The notes below the pieces were generated by a model. It searched no databases. It saw nothing but the letters and a program-made list of their open reading frames with translations, and was not told where the DNA came from. The translations under genes were made by a program, and so were the position numbers. Positions 6,173 to 13,378 of a stretch of 14,192 nucleotides of DNA are shown here, piece after piece. Source of the DNA: Arenicellales bacterium (GTDB taxonomy: Bacteria; Pseudomonadota; Gammaproteobacteria; Arenicellales; UBA868); NCBI GenBank assembly GCA_028825345.1, contig JAPKAJ010000030.1, forward strand, positions 1 to 14,192, given 5' to 3'. Each line of letters begins with the position of its first letter. The first letter of the stretch is position 1.

Positions 6173-7507
6173 TTGCCGCCACCACTTTGGACACTATGTG
6201 TCAGTCGCCTAGAAGGCGATTTATCGCCCCAACAGTTTAACACCTGGATCCGCCCGCTCCATGCGGTAGAGCGGCCCGGCGCGTTAACCTTGTTGGCCCC
6301 GAACCGATTCGTTAAGGATTTTGTCTGTGATGAATTTTTAGAAGAAATTCGTCGGTTGGCACATAGTTTCAGCAGCGCCCCAATTAATGTCCAGGTAGCC
6401 GTTGGCAGCGATCAACCCTCGCCAGAACCAAGCGAGCCCAAACCAACTACTAATCCCCGAAAACATCCGGTTAGCGCGTTGCGATTCGAGGGCCGCCTCA
6501 ACCAAGCGTTCACTTTTGAGACCCATATTGAGGGCAAATCCAACCAACTGGCACGCGCGGCAGCGCATCAGGTAGGGGAGAACCCGGGCAAAGCATATAA
6601 CCCTCTTTTTCTTTATGGTGGAGTAGGCCTCGGTAAAACTCACTTGATGCAGGCCGCTGGCAATCTGGTAATTCAAGCTAACCCCAAGGCTAAGGTGGTT
6701 TATGTGCACTCTGAGCGTTTTGTTGCTGATATGGTGAGAGCGCTGCAGCACAATGCCATTAATGAATTCAAGCGTTATTACCGGTCCTTGGATGCCTTGC
6801 TGATTGACGACATTCAGTTTTTCTCAGGGAAAGAGCACTCCCAAGAGGAATTCTTCCATACTTTCAATGATTTAATTGAATGTGAGAGCCAGGTTATTAT
6901 TACCAGTGATCGTTTTCCTAAAGAAATTTCCGGGGTTCAGGAGCGTTTAATTTCACGTTTTGGTAGTGGTTTGACGTTGCCAATCGACCCCCCTGAACTA
7001 GAGACCCGGGTTGCTATATTGCAGCACAAGGCAGGTATCAAAGGTGTGGTGCTTCCTGATGAAGTGGCGTTTTTTATTGCCCGACAGATACGCTCTAATG
7101 TGCGGGAGCTTGAGGGAGCTTTGCACCGCATTATTGCGAGTAGTAGTTTTACAGGCCGGTCGGTCGACTTAGAGTTAACCCGCGAGGCATTGCGCGACTT
7201 GTTAGTATTTCAGGAGCGTAGGGTTACTATCCAAAACATTCAAAAAACCGTTGCAGAGTATTTCAAAATGCGAATTGCAGATCTGCACTCTAAGCGGCGT
7301 AACCGCCAGATTACCCGGCCACGACAAATCGCCATGGCTTTATCCAAAGAGTTAACAAGTATGAGCTTACCGGAAATTGGTGATGCTTTTGGCGGCCGTG
7401 ACCACACAACAGTGTTACATGCCCAAAAAAAGGTTCGTGAGTTGGTGGCTGCAGACGCTCGGGTGAGAGAGGATTATCTAAACCTACAGCGTATCTTGGG
7501 TGCATGA
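6173..7507 (+). CDS. dnaA: Chromosomal replication initiator DnaA
   Basis: DnaA binds 9-mer boxes at oriC, oligomerises with ATP and opens the duplex. The product is 444 aa. Domain I (~1-75) begins LWTLCVSRLEGDLSPQQFNTWIRPL. Domain II is a short Pro-rich linker (~80-105). Domain III (AAA+) has Walker A GGVGLGKTH (149-157), Walker B LLIDDIQFF (219-227), sensor VIITSDRFP, and the arginine finger in LISRFGSG (Arg262). Domain IV carries the DNA-binding signature FGGRDHTTVLHA (416-427). The start is TTG with a strong Shine-Dalgarno sequence. All key residues are present and the linker is on the short side. The gene diverges from rpmH and is followed by a box-rich gap and dnaN. DnaA boxes on both sides suggest autoregulation. 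Confidence 0.99.
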   Translation: MPPPLWTLCVSRLEGDLSPQQFNTWIRPLHAVERPGALTLLAPNRFVKDFVCDEFLEEIRRLAHSFSSAPINVQVAVGSDQPSPEPSEPKPTTNPRKHPVSALRFEGRLNQAFTFETHIEGKSNQLARAAAHQVGENPGKAYNPLFLYGGVGLGKTHLMQAAGNLVIQANPKAKVVYVHSERFVADMVRALQHNAINEFKRYYRSLDALLIDDIQFFSGKEHSQEEFFHTFNDLIECESQVIITSDRFPKEISGVQERLISRFGSGLTLPIDPPELETRVAILQHKAGIKGVVLPDEVAFFIARQIRSNVRELEGALHRIIASSSFTGRSVDLELTREALRDLLVFQERRVTIQNIQKTVAEYFKMRIADLHSKRRNRQITRPRQIAMALSKELTSMSLPEIGDAFGGRDHTTVLHAQKKVRELVAADARVREDYLNLQRILGA

Positions 7508-7703
7508 AGTGGATAAATTGTGGACAAGTCCCACATAAAATCGCACTATTGAATTGTGGTGGTTTTATCCACTTTTCTGATCTTATTACCCCACAAGGTT
7601 ATACACAACAAGAAACACTGTAAATTATTGTTTTAAATATAAAAAAACAGAATATAATTTTTTCCACAGGCCTTATAACAATTAACACTCTTAAGTATTC
7701 AAT
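7508..7703. other. Probable replication origin (oriC) in the dnaA-dnaN gap
   Basis: This 196-bp gap holds a group of DnaA-box matches. On the plus strand are TTATCCACT (7565-7573), TTATACACA (7599-7607, matching TTATNCACA) and TTTTCCACA (7660-7668). On the minus strand are TTATCCACT (7508-7516) and TTGTCCACA (7519-7527). Bases 7620-7663 are almost pure A/T and lie between the box cluster and the last box, as expected of a DNA unwinding element. The outer boxes belong to an exact 11-bp inverted repeat (7507-7517 and 7564-7574). Only one GATC (7579-7582) was seen, so an E. coli-like SeqA/Dam system is unlikely. In Pseudomonas both flanks of dnaA have been linked to origin activity, so the rpmH-dnaA gap could contribute. 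The dnaN promoter must also lie here or inside dnaA. Confidence 0.75.
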
Positions 7704-8804
7704 ATGAAATTTAAAATTGAGCGCGAAATGCTGCTCGAGTCTTTAGCCATAGTCACCAGTGTGGTTGAACGGCGCCAGACCCTACCCATTCTCGCGAATG
7801 TTTTCATACGTCTCAAAGGTAGCCAACTTACATTGGTCGGAACCGATTTGGAGGTTGAGATAAGTGTTGATACTGAAGCACTAAGCGGTGAGGACGGAGA
7901 ATGCACTGTAACCGCCCGCAAACTGTTGGATATTTGTAGAGCCCTTCCAGAAACCGCAATAATCGACTTCAACGGTGAGAGTGATAAAGCCAAACTGCGC
8001 TCAGGACGCAGCCGTTTTACACTCCAGGCATTACCATCAACAGACTTCCCCCGATTGGACGCCGGAAACTGGGAAGAGCGGTTTAAAATGCCGCAACCGG
8101 CGCTTAAATCTCTTTTTGACCGAACTGGGTTTTCTATGGCGCAGCAAGACGTACGCTATTTTTTAAATGGTGTTCTGCTCGAGCTTGACCAGAACACTAT
8201 TACCGCAGTGGCCACAGACGGCCACCGACTGGCCAGAAGCCGTACGACACTGGCTAACAATGTCAGCAACCAGCGCCAAATAATTGTCCCCAGAAAAGCG
8301 GTTGTCGAGCTTGGTCGTTTTCTTGGGGAAGGTTCAGATGAGGTTACTGTTGAAATTAATGCCAACCACATCCGCCTGACGCGCCCTCGGGCAACTTTGG
8401 TCAGCAAGCTAATCGATGGAAAATTCCCTGATTACAAAGCAGTAATGTCACAAGTTCTGAATCAGAAAATGGTGACAGACCGGCAGAAGTTCTACGAAGT
8501 ACTGGCACGAACGGCCGTCTTAACTAATGAGAAGTATCGCGGTATTCGGCTGGAGTTAAGTGAAGGCAACCTCAAATTAAGTGCTCACAATCCAGAACAC
8601 GAAGAAGCGACCGATGAAATCCCAGTGGAGTACGGCGGCACCAAGATTGAGATCGGATTCAATGTAACGTACCTCATGGATGCGCTAAAGTCGCTTTCGA
8701 CAGATACAGTCGAGGCAGAGTTACAGGACTCCAATACCGGTTGTATGCTTCATGAGCCGGACAACGACGACACTTTGTATCTCATTATGCCGATGCGCTT
8801 GTAG
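7704..8804 (+). CDS. dnaN: DNA polymerase III beta subunit (sliding clamp)
   Basis: The beta clamp dimer encircles DNA and tethers polymerase III and many repair proteins. The product has 366 aa, the canonical length, for three repeated clamp domains of about 120 residues. Diagnostic stretches are RRQTLPILANV (23-33), VATDGHRLA (169-177, contributing to the partner-binding pocket), LIDGKFPDY (236-244) and the C-terminal YLIMPMRL (359-366). The ATG at 7704 lacks a strong Shine-Dalgarno sequence. Following dnaA is the rule at bacterial origins. Downstream, recF is absent and a parS site begins 12 bp after the stop codon. Confidence 0.99.
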   Translation: MKFKIEREMLLESLAIVTSVVERRQTLPILANVFIRLKGSQLTLVGTDLEVEISVDTEALSGEDGECTVTARKLLDICRALPETAIIDFNGESDKAKLRSGRSRFTLQALPSTDFPRLDAGNWEERFKMPQPALKSLFDRTGFSMAQQDVRYFLNGVLLELDQNTITAVATDGHRLARSRTTLANNVSNQRQIIVPRKAVVELGRFLGEGSDEVTVEINANHIRLTRPRATLVSKLIDGKFPDYKAVMSQVLNQKMVTDRQKFYEVLARTAVLTNEKYRGIRLELSEGNLKLSAHNPEHEEATDEIPVEYGGTKIEIGFNVTYLMDALKSLSTDTVEAELQDSNTGCMLHEPDNDDTLYLIMPMRL

Positions 8805-8816
8805 GCGCTCCTCAAC

Positions 8817-8830
8817 GTTCCACGTGGAAC
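8817..8830. promoter_or_regulatory. parS site 1
   Basis: GTTCCACGTGGAAC is a perfect 14-bp palindrome and equals the core of the parS sites described for Pseudomonas, bound by ParB to load the segregation complex near the origin. It begins 12 bp after the dnaN stop. ParA and ParB genes are not in the window. Confidence 0.9.
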
Positions 8831-8846
8831 TATTGCGGGTCGTATG

Positions 8847-8860
8847 GTTCCACGTGGAAC
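8847..8860. promoter_or_regulatory. parS site 2
   Basis: This is an identical 14-bp palindrome, exactly 30 bp from site 1 (about three helical turns), so two ParB dimers could load on the same face of the DNA. It lies 58 bp before the gyrB -10 element. Confidence 0.9.
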
Positions 8861-8873
8861 AAATACCGAAAAC

Positions 8874-8915
8874 GTCTAAAAAGCCCTGTTTTTAGCGGCT
8901 TTAGACTGCTAAAAA
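8874..8915 (+). repeat. Overlapping, mutually exclusive inverted repeats upstream of gyrB
   Basis: Three pairings compete. GTCTAAA plus GCC (8874-8880, 8883-8885) pairs with GGCTTTAGAC (8897-8906) around two bulged A residues. CTAAAAA (8876-8882) pairs with TTTTTAG (8889-8895). TTTTTAGC (8889-8896) pairs with GCTAAAAA (8908-8915). All lie just upstream of the gyrB -10. No T-run follows, so none is a standard terminator. They could act in the 3' end of the dnaN mRNA or as a supercoiling-sensitive DNA element. Confidence 0.55.
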
Positions 8916-8924
8916 TGCTATAAT
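8916..8924 (+). promoter_or_regulatory. Extended -10 promoter of gyrB
   Basis: TGC-TATAAT is a perfect -10 with the TGn extension, so no good -35 is needed, and none is seen. Transcription would start near 8931. The GGAG at 8938-8941 is the Shine-Dalgarno sequence, 7 bases before the ATG. gyrB promoters are known to respond to supercoiling in E. coli; the AT-rich hairpins just upstream may matter for that. Confidence 0.78.
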
Positions 8925-8948
8925 TGAAGGGTTAACCGGAGTTATTCT

Positions 8949-11369
8949 ATGGGCGAGTCCCCTGTCTACGACGAAAGCAGTATTAAGGTTTTAAAAGGCC
9001 TTGAAGCGGTGCGAAAGCGCCCAGGCATGTATATCGGCGACACCGACGATGGCACAGGACTACACCATCTGGTGTTTGAGGCGGTGGATAACTCTATTGA
9101 CGAGGCGCTGGCGGGATATTGCAGCGAGATCACGGTCACAATCCATGCTGATGAAACCATAACCGTCACTGACGATGGGCGTGGAATCCCCACCGGGATG
9201 ATTCCTGAAGAAAACTGTTCCGCAGCTGAAGTCATCATGACTCAACTACACGCAGGCGGAAAATTTGACCAGAACTCCTACAAGGTCTCTGGCGGCCTGC
9301 ATGGCGTAGGAGTGTCGGTCGTGAACGCGCTATCGTCCTACCTACGGCTGACCATTTACCGCGAGGGGAAAATATACCGCCAGGAGTACGAAAGAGGTCT
9401 GGCCCGGGCCCCTCTCTCAGTGATCGGTGATACTGATCGGACCGGCACCGAAGTACATTTTCGGCCGGATTCGGAGATTTTTACAGATCCGGTCATGCAC
9501 CACGATATCCTGGCGCGGCGCCTGCGAGAGTTGTCTTTTCTGAATTTAGGTGTGCGCAACCGTTTGATCGATGAACGCGCTGACACCGAAGATATCTTCG
9601 AGTACAAAGGGGGTATCGAAGCTTTTGTGGCACATCTTAGCCGCAAGAAAAGCCCGTTGCACCCAACAACCTGCTATATCCGTGCCGAACGCGATGGAGT
9701 CCTGCTTGAACTCGCCTTGCAGTGGAACGACTCTTATCAGGAAGCGGTTTTTTGCTATACCAATAATATCCCCCAACGCGATGGCGGAACCCATATGGAA
9801 GGATTACGGGCAGCCATGACCCGTACCATGGGGCGCTACATGGAGGAATCAGGATTGGCGCGGCGCACCAAAATTGGCCTTCGAGGCGAGGATTGCCGAG
9901 AAGGCCTCACAGCAGTGCTCTCCATTAAAACTCCGGACCCGAAATTTTCCTCGCAAACCAAGGATAAACTGGTTTCGTCGAATGTGCGGGGCCCAGTAGA
10001 GTCGCTAGTCAACGAGCATTTGAGCACTTTTTTGCTTGAACGCCCCGCCGAGGCCCGGATGATTCTCGAGAAGATCTCCGAATCGGCCAGAGCCCGCGAT
10101 GCGGCCCGCAAGGCCCGGGAGATGACTCGACGTAAGAGTATTCTAGAAGTTGGAGGCTTGCCTGGTAAGTTAGCTGATTGTCAGGAGAAAGACCCAACTC
10201 AGTGCGAGATCTACCTGGTAGAGGGGGATTCCGCAGGAGGGTCAGCCAAGCAGGCGCGGGATCGGCGCTTTCAAGCGATTTTGCCGCTCAAAGGCAAGAT
10301 TCTAAACGTAGAAAAAGCCCGTTTCGACAAAATGTTGGCTTCAGAAGAAGTCGGCACGCTGATTACCGCGCTCGGCACCGGGATTGGTGTGGATGATTTT
10401 GATGTCAGCAAGTTACGTTACCACCGGGTCATTATCATGACCGATGCGGATGTAGATGGGTCACACATCAGGACTCTTTTGCTCACGTTTTTCTACCGCC
10501 AGATGCCCGAGTTGATTGAGCGCGGCCACGTTTATATCGCTCAGCCGCCGCTGTACAAAGTCACAGCCGGAAAAAAAGCAACCTATATCAAAGATGACGA
10601 GGAGTTGCGCCGGATATTGCTGGACCTCGCCCTGGATGGTGCCGTGCTAACTCCCGGGAATGGCAAAAGCGCCCCACTCGAAGGGGTGACATTGCGAGCA
10701 CTTTGCACCGAATATTTTTCGGTCGAGTCCGCCATCACACGCATGTCACGGCGATACCAGACCGAGGTTCTGTGGGAGTTGGCTCGCCAGAAGCGCTTTC
10801 ATGGCGTTGATCTTACCAACCTGGAAAAACGAGAGTCTTTGGCTGGGGCGCTTGCAGAAGGGTTAAACACCGGCGGCCGCTCGACCGGTGGGCCAAAGTA
10901 TCGTGTTTCGTGGGATCTGGAAGGGGCAGCAGCAGCGCTCGTAATTGACAGCGAGCGTCACGGGCGTTACCGGCAGAGTCGTTTTACCGGTGAGTTTTTT
11001 GAATCTACTGAGTACGAGTCATTATCTGCACTTGGTGAGCGCTTGCGAGCTAATGTTGGATCAGCGCCTAAGGTGCGTCGAGGGCAGCGCGAGCAACAGG
11101 AGACAGGATTCTCCGAAGCGCTTGCCTGGTTGATGAAAGAAGCGCGGCGCGGCCTTAGTATTCAGCGCTACAAGGGCCTGGGTGAAATGAACCCAGACCA
11201 GTTATGGGAGACCACGATGGACGCCAGCCAGCGCCGGTTATTGCAAGTCCAGATTGAGGACGCTGTCAGCGCGGATGAAGTATTTACTGTGCTAATGGGT
11301 GACGAAGTAGAGCCACGGCGCAAGTTTATTCAGCGAAACGCTTTTTCAGTAAATAACCTAGATGTATAA
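8949..11369 (+). CDS. gyrB: DNA gyrase subunit B
   Basis: GyrB supplies the ATPase and metal-binding Toprim parts of the A2B2 gyrase that introduces negative supercoils. The 806-aa product matches the long Gram-negative form (E. coli 804). The GHKL ATPase motifs are FEAVDNSIDEALAG with catalytic Glu44 and Asn48, DDGRGIP (75-81) and GGLHGVGVS (115-123). The transducer domain spans ~220-390. Toprim begins with EGDSAGG (425-431, Glu425) and continues with PLKGKILNVEKAR and DADVDGSH (499-506). The insert typical of proteobacteria lies at about 560-735, followed by QRYKGLGEMNPDQLWETTM. Nothing is broken. The ATG has a good Shine-Dalgarno sequence and its own promoter. The gene follows dnaN without recF in between. 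Confidence 0.99.
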   Translation: MGESPVYDESSIKVLKGLEAVRKRPGMYIGDTDDGTGLHHLVFEAVDNSIDEALAGYCSEITVTIHADETITVTDDGRGIPTGMIPEENCSAAEVIMTQLHAGGKFDQNSYKVSGGLHGVGVSVVNALSSYLRLTIYREGKIYRQEYERGLARAPLSVIGDTDRTGTEVHFRPDSEIFTDPVMHHDILARRLRELSFLNLGVRNRLIDERADTEDIFEYKGGIEAFVAHLSRKKSPLHPTTCYIRAERDGVLLELALQWNDSYQEAVFCYTNNIPQRDGGTHMEGLRAAMTRTMGRYMEESGLARRTKIGLRGEDCREGLTAVLSIKTPDPKFSSQTKDKLVSSNVRGPVESLVNEHLSTFLLERPAEARMILEKISESARARDAARKAREMTRRKSILEVGGLPGKLADCQEKDPTQCEIYLVEGDSAGGSAKQARDRRFQAILPLKGKILNVEKARFDKMLASEEVGTLITALGTGIGVDDFDVSKLRYHRVIIMTDADVDGSHIRTLLLTFFYRQMPELIERGHVYIAQPPLYKVTAGKKATYIKDDEELRRILLDLALDGAVLTPGNGKSAPLEGVTLRALCTEYFSVESAITRMSRRYQTEVLWELARQKRFHGVDLTNLEKRESLAGALAEGLNTGGRSTGGPKYRVSWDLEGAAAALVIDSERHGRYRQSRFTGEFFESTEYESLSALGERLRANVGSAPKVRRGQREQQETGFSEALAWLMKEARRGLSIQRYKGLGEMNPDQLWETTMDASQRRLLQVQIEDAVSADEVFTVLMGDEVEPRRKFIQRNAFSVNNLDV

Positions 11370-11381
11370 CAAACTGTTATA
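11365..11381. terminator. AT-rich hairpin at the end of gyrB, possible weak bidirectional terminator
   Basis: TATAACA (11365-11371) and TGTTATA (11375-11381) form a perfect 7-bp stem with a 3-base loop. It covers the gyrB TAA and lies between the convergent ends of gyrB and apaG, which are only 23 bp apart. The stem has little GC and no proper T-run, so its strength as a terminator is doubtful. The 23-bp gap offers no better candidate. Confidence 0.35.
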
Positions 11382-11392
11382 AATCAATTACT

Positions 11393-11770
11393 TCAGTGTA
11401 ATATACGAGGCGCTGACAGGACAAACTGCGGAATATCGGTGTCGAAAGTGTTTCCGTCTTCAGCCAGCATTTTGTAGCTGCCGTGCATCGTGGCTACTGG
11501 GGTTTCAACGACTGTCCCGGAGGTGTAACGAAAACCTTCCCCCGGTTTTAGGGTAGGTTGTTCGCCCACGACTCCTTCCCCCTCAACCTCTTCAATACGG
11601 TTGTCTGCATCCGTAATAATCCAACGACGCGTTAGCAATTTGGCTGAAATGGAGCCTCGGTTGACCAAGGTGATCGTGTACGCAAATACGTATCGATCTT
11701 TTTCAGGCTCGGAGTGGTCTGCCATATAGGACGTTTCCACTTCGATGTCGATTTCATAGGGGTTGCTCAT
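11393..11770 (-). CDS. apaG: ApaG (DUF525) protein
   Basis: The 125-aa product has the ApaG length and signature. It is a single immunoglobulin-like beta domain with YVFAYTITLVNRG (28-40), EGEGVVGEQPTLKPGEGFRY (63-82), TSGTVVETP and MHGSYKML. The family has been linked to Co2+/Mg2+ resistance, and the same domain occurs in eukaryotic F-box and PDIP38-type proteins; its biochemical role is unclear. Here it is the last gene of a minus-strand cluster, 15 bp after apaH. In E. coli the order is the reverse, apaG before apaH, behind rsmA. The start is ATG with a weak Shine-Dalgarno sequence. The 3' end converges on gyrB. Confidence 0.95.
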   Translation of the reverse strand: MSNPYEIDIEVETSYMADHSEPEKDRYVFAYTITLVNRGSISAKLLTRRWIITDADNRIEEVEGEGVVGEQPTLKPGEGFRYTSGTVVETPVATMHGSYKMLAEDGNTFDTDIPQFVLSAPRILH

Positions 11771-11785
11771 ATAGGTATTCTCGGC

Positions 11786-12604
11786 TCAGAGTGGATCACA
11801 GGACACTGAGACGATGTTAACGTGTCCAGCCTCAAGGTGTACAGCGCTGAGACTCCCCCCCCAGATGCAACCGGTATCAAGGCCCAGGTAAGGGGGCTGG
11901 TTGACCAGGCCGCTAGCGGCCCAGTGGCCAAAGACGACCCGGTAGTGTGACAGGCCGGGATTCGGAATATCAAACCACGCCCTGAGGCCAGACGGCGCAG
12001 CTGCAGCTTCGTCCTTGTAATTCAGATCCAGGCATCCGTGTTGATCAACAACTCGCATACGGGTGAACGTGTTGGTGATGAAACGCAATCGCTCCCATCC
12101 TGACAACGTTGGATTCCAGCATCTTGGGGTGTCACCGTACATGTGGCACAAGAACTCGTCGCACTGTGTTCCACGCAGTGCATCAGCCACTTCACCGGCC
12201 AGAGAGACCGCTTGGTCCACAGTCCATTTTGGGTAAACACCGGCATGGGTCATCACCGCCTTCAACTTAGGACAAACATGAATAAGTGATTGATTCTTAA
12301 GGAAATCAACATACTTCGCTAAGCTCGGATGGGCGAGGACGTGATCGAGTTTTTCCACAGCTTTGGGCGATCGAACGCCTGCCGCAACAGCCAGCAAATG
12401 CAGGTCATGGTTGCCGAGCACGCTGACTACGCACGGCCCAAGATCAATCAACCGGTCCAGCACTGCTAGAGAATCCGGCCCACGCCCTACAAGGTCGCCA
12501 ACCAACCACAACCGATCAGCCTGTGAGTCAAAGCTTATGGTTTTAAGCAAGCGATCAAGTGCCCCATCGCAGCCTTGAATATCGCCTATTGCCCAGGTTG
12601 CCAA
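11786..12604 (-). CDS. apaH: Symmetrical bis(5'-nucleosyl)-tetraphosphatase ApaH
   Basis: ApaH splits Ap4A into two ADP and also removes Np4 caps from RNA in E. coli. The 272-aa product has the calcineurin-like phosphoesterase motifs in order: GDIQGC (7-12), GDLVGRGPDS (36-45), GNHDLH (64-69), MTHAG (118-122) and FGHWA (225-229), with DTGC near the end. The first motif has Gln where E. coli has His (GDVHG); I know the Gln form from other gammaproteobacteria, so loss of activity need not follow. The start is TTG at 12602-12604: an in-frame TGA lies eight codons upstream and no ATG gives the conserved N-terminus (MATWAIGD). The Shine-Dalgarno match is poor. It follows mlaA by 18 bp. Confidence 0.97.
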   Translation of the reverse strand: MATWAIGDIQGCDGALDRLLKTISFDSQADRLWLVGDLVGRGPDSLAVLDRLIDLGPCVVSVLGNHDLHLLAVAAGVRSPKAVEKLDHVLAHPSLAKYVDFLKNQSLIHVCPKLKAVMTHAGVYPKWTVDQAVSLAGEVADALRGTQCDEFLCHMYGDTPRCWNPTLSGWERLRFITNTFTRMRVVDQHGCLDLNYKDEAAAAPSGLRAWFDIPNPGLSHYRVVFGHWAASGLVNQPPYLGLDTGCIWGGSLSAVHLEAGHVNIVSVSCDPL

Positions 12605-12622
12605 TCTAGATTCAGGCCCGTG

Positions 12623-13378
12623 TCACTCTTCCAGCAGCAGTTTTTCAAACTCCTCAGAGCGCTCTGCCCCAAGCGTCACGCTGTCGCTGATCTGTGCGTT
12701 TCTTTGCTGCAGGTACGTCTCTCGCAGGAACAGATAGGGATCCACCTGCATCTGCAGTATTCGATCAATTCCAAGCAGTCTTGAACGAAGGTCTATTAAC
12801 CGTAAGCCAAAACGAGCCACAGTAACTGTTAGGTTGCCCGGATCCCACAAAGGGTCAGCAATATAGAATTCCGGAATCTTGGCGATAGAGTCTCGCACTG
12901 TGCTGGGGCCCAAAAAAGGCAGGACTATATAGGGCCCGCTGGGTACTCCCCACACGGCGAGCGTCTGCCCATAATCCTCTTCGTGAGGCGGTTTGCCCAG
13001 TGGCGTCGCAATATCTATAAGGCCAAAAAGCCCGATCGAGCTATTTAACAAAAAGCGATCCAGAGTTTGACGAGCCCGAGCGGGCTTGCCTTGCAGTAGG
13101 TCATTAATGAACGTAGTTGGCGCACGCAGGTTGTTGAAAAAATTACCAACTCCTCGGCGAGCCAGGCTTGGAATGACGTATCGGTAGCCGGTAGCGAGAG
13201 GCTTAAGCAACGCACGGTCGAAGACATCGTTGAATGTGTACATTGCCCGATTAAATGGCTCGAGTGGATCAGATAGGGACGCAGCCCTCGCCGGATGGGC
13301 CAAGGACAGCACCAAAATCAACATCAGTGCGTGCCTCAAGGGGCCGGCCCGGTCCGAAAAAACGCTTTGAAGGCTCAA
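12623..13378 (-). CDS. mlaA: MlaA (VacJ) outer-membrane lipid-asymmetry protein, without a lipobox
   Basis: MlaA removes misplaced phospholipids from the outer leaflet of the outer membrane and passes them to MlaC for return to the inner membrane. The 251-aa product shows the family core: DPLEPFNRAMYTFND (37-51), a GYRYVIP stretch, NFFNNLRAPTTFINDLLQGK (79-98) and a HEEDYGQTLAVWGVPSGPY region. The N-terminus is a signal peptide (LMLILVLSLAHPARA, cleavage near residue 32). No cysteine occurs anywhere in the protein, so it cannot be a lipoprotein as in E. coli. The start is TTG at 13376-13378 with GAGG about 5 nt upstream. It overlaps the stop of the upstream HTH gene as TTGA, implying translational coupling. 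The other mla genes (mlaFEDCB) are not in the window. Confidence 0.94.
   Translation of the reverse strand: MSLQSVFSDRAGPLRHALMLILVLSLAHPARAASLSDPLEPFNRAMYTFNDVFDRALLKPLATGYRYVIPSLARRGVGNFFNNLRAPTTFINDLLQGKPARARQTLDRFLLNSSIGLFGLIDIATPLGKPPHEEDYGQTLAVWGVPSGPYIVLPFLGPSTVRDSIAKIPEFYIADPLWDPGNLTVTVARFGLRLIDLRSRLLGIDRILQMQVDPYLFLRETYLQQRNAQISDSVTLGAERSEEFEKLLLEE

Noticed and set aside
12351..12359. TTTTCCACA, a DnaA-box match inside apaH
   Set aside because: It is a single isolated copy within conserved coding sequence; without neighbours it is best explained by chance.
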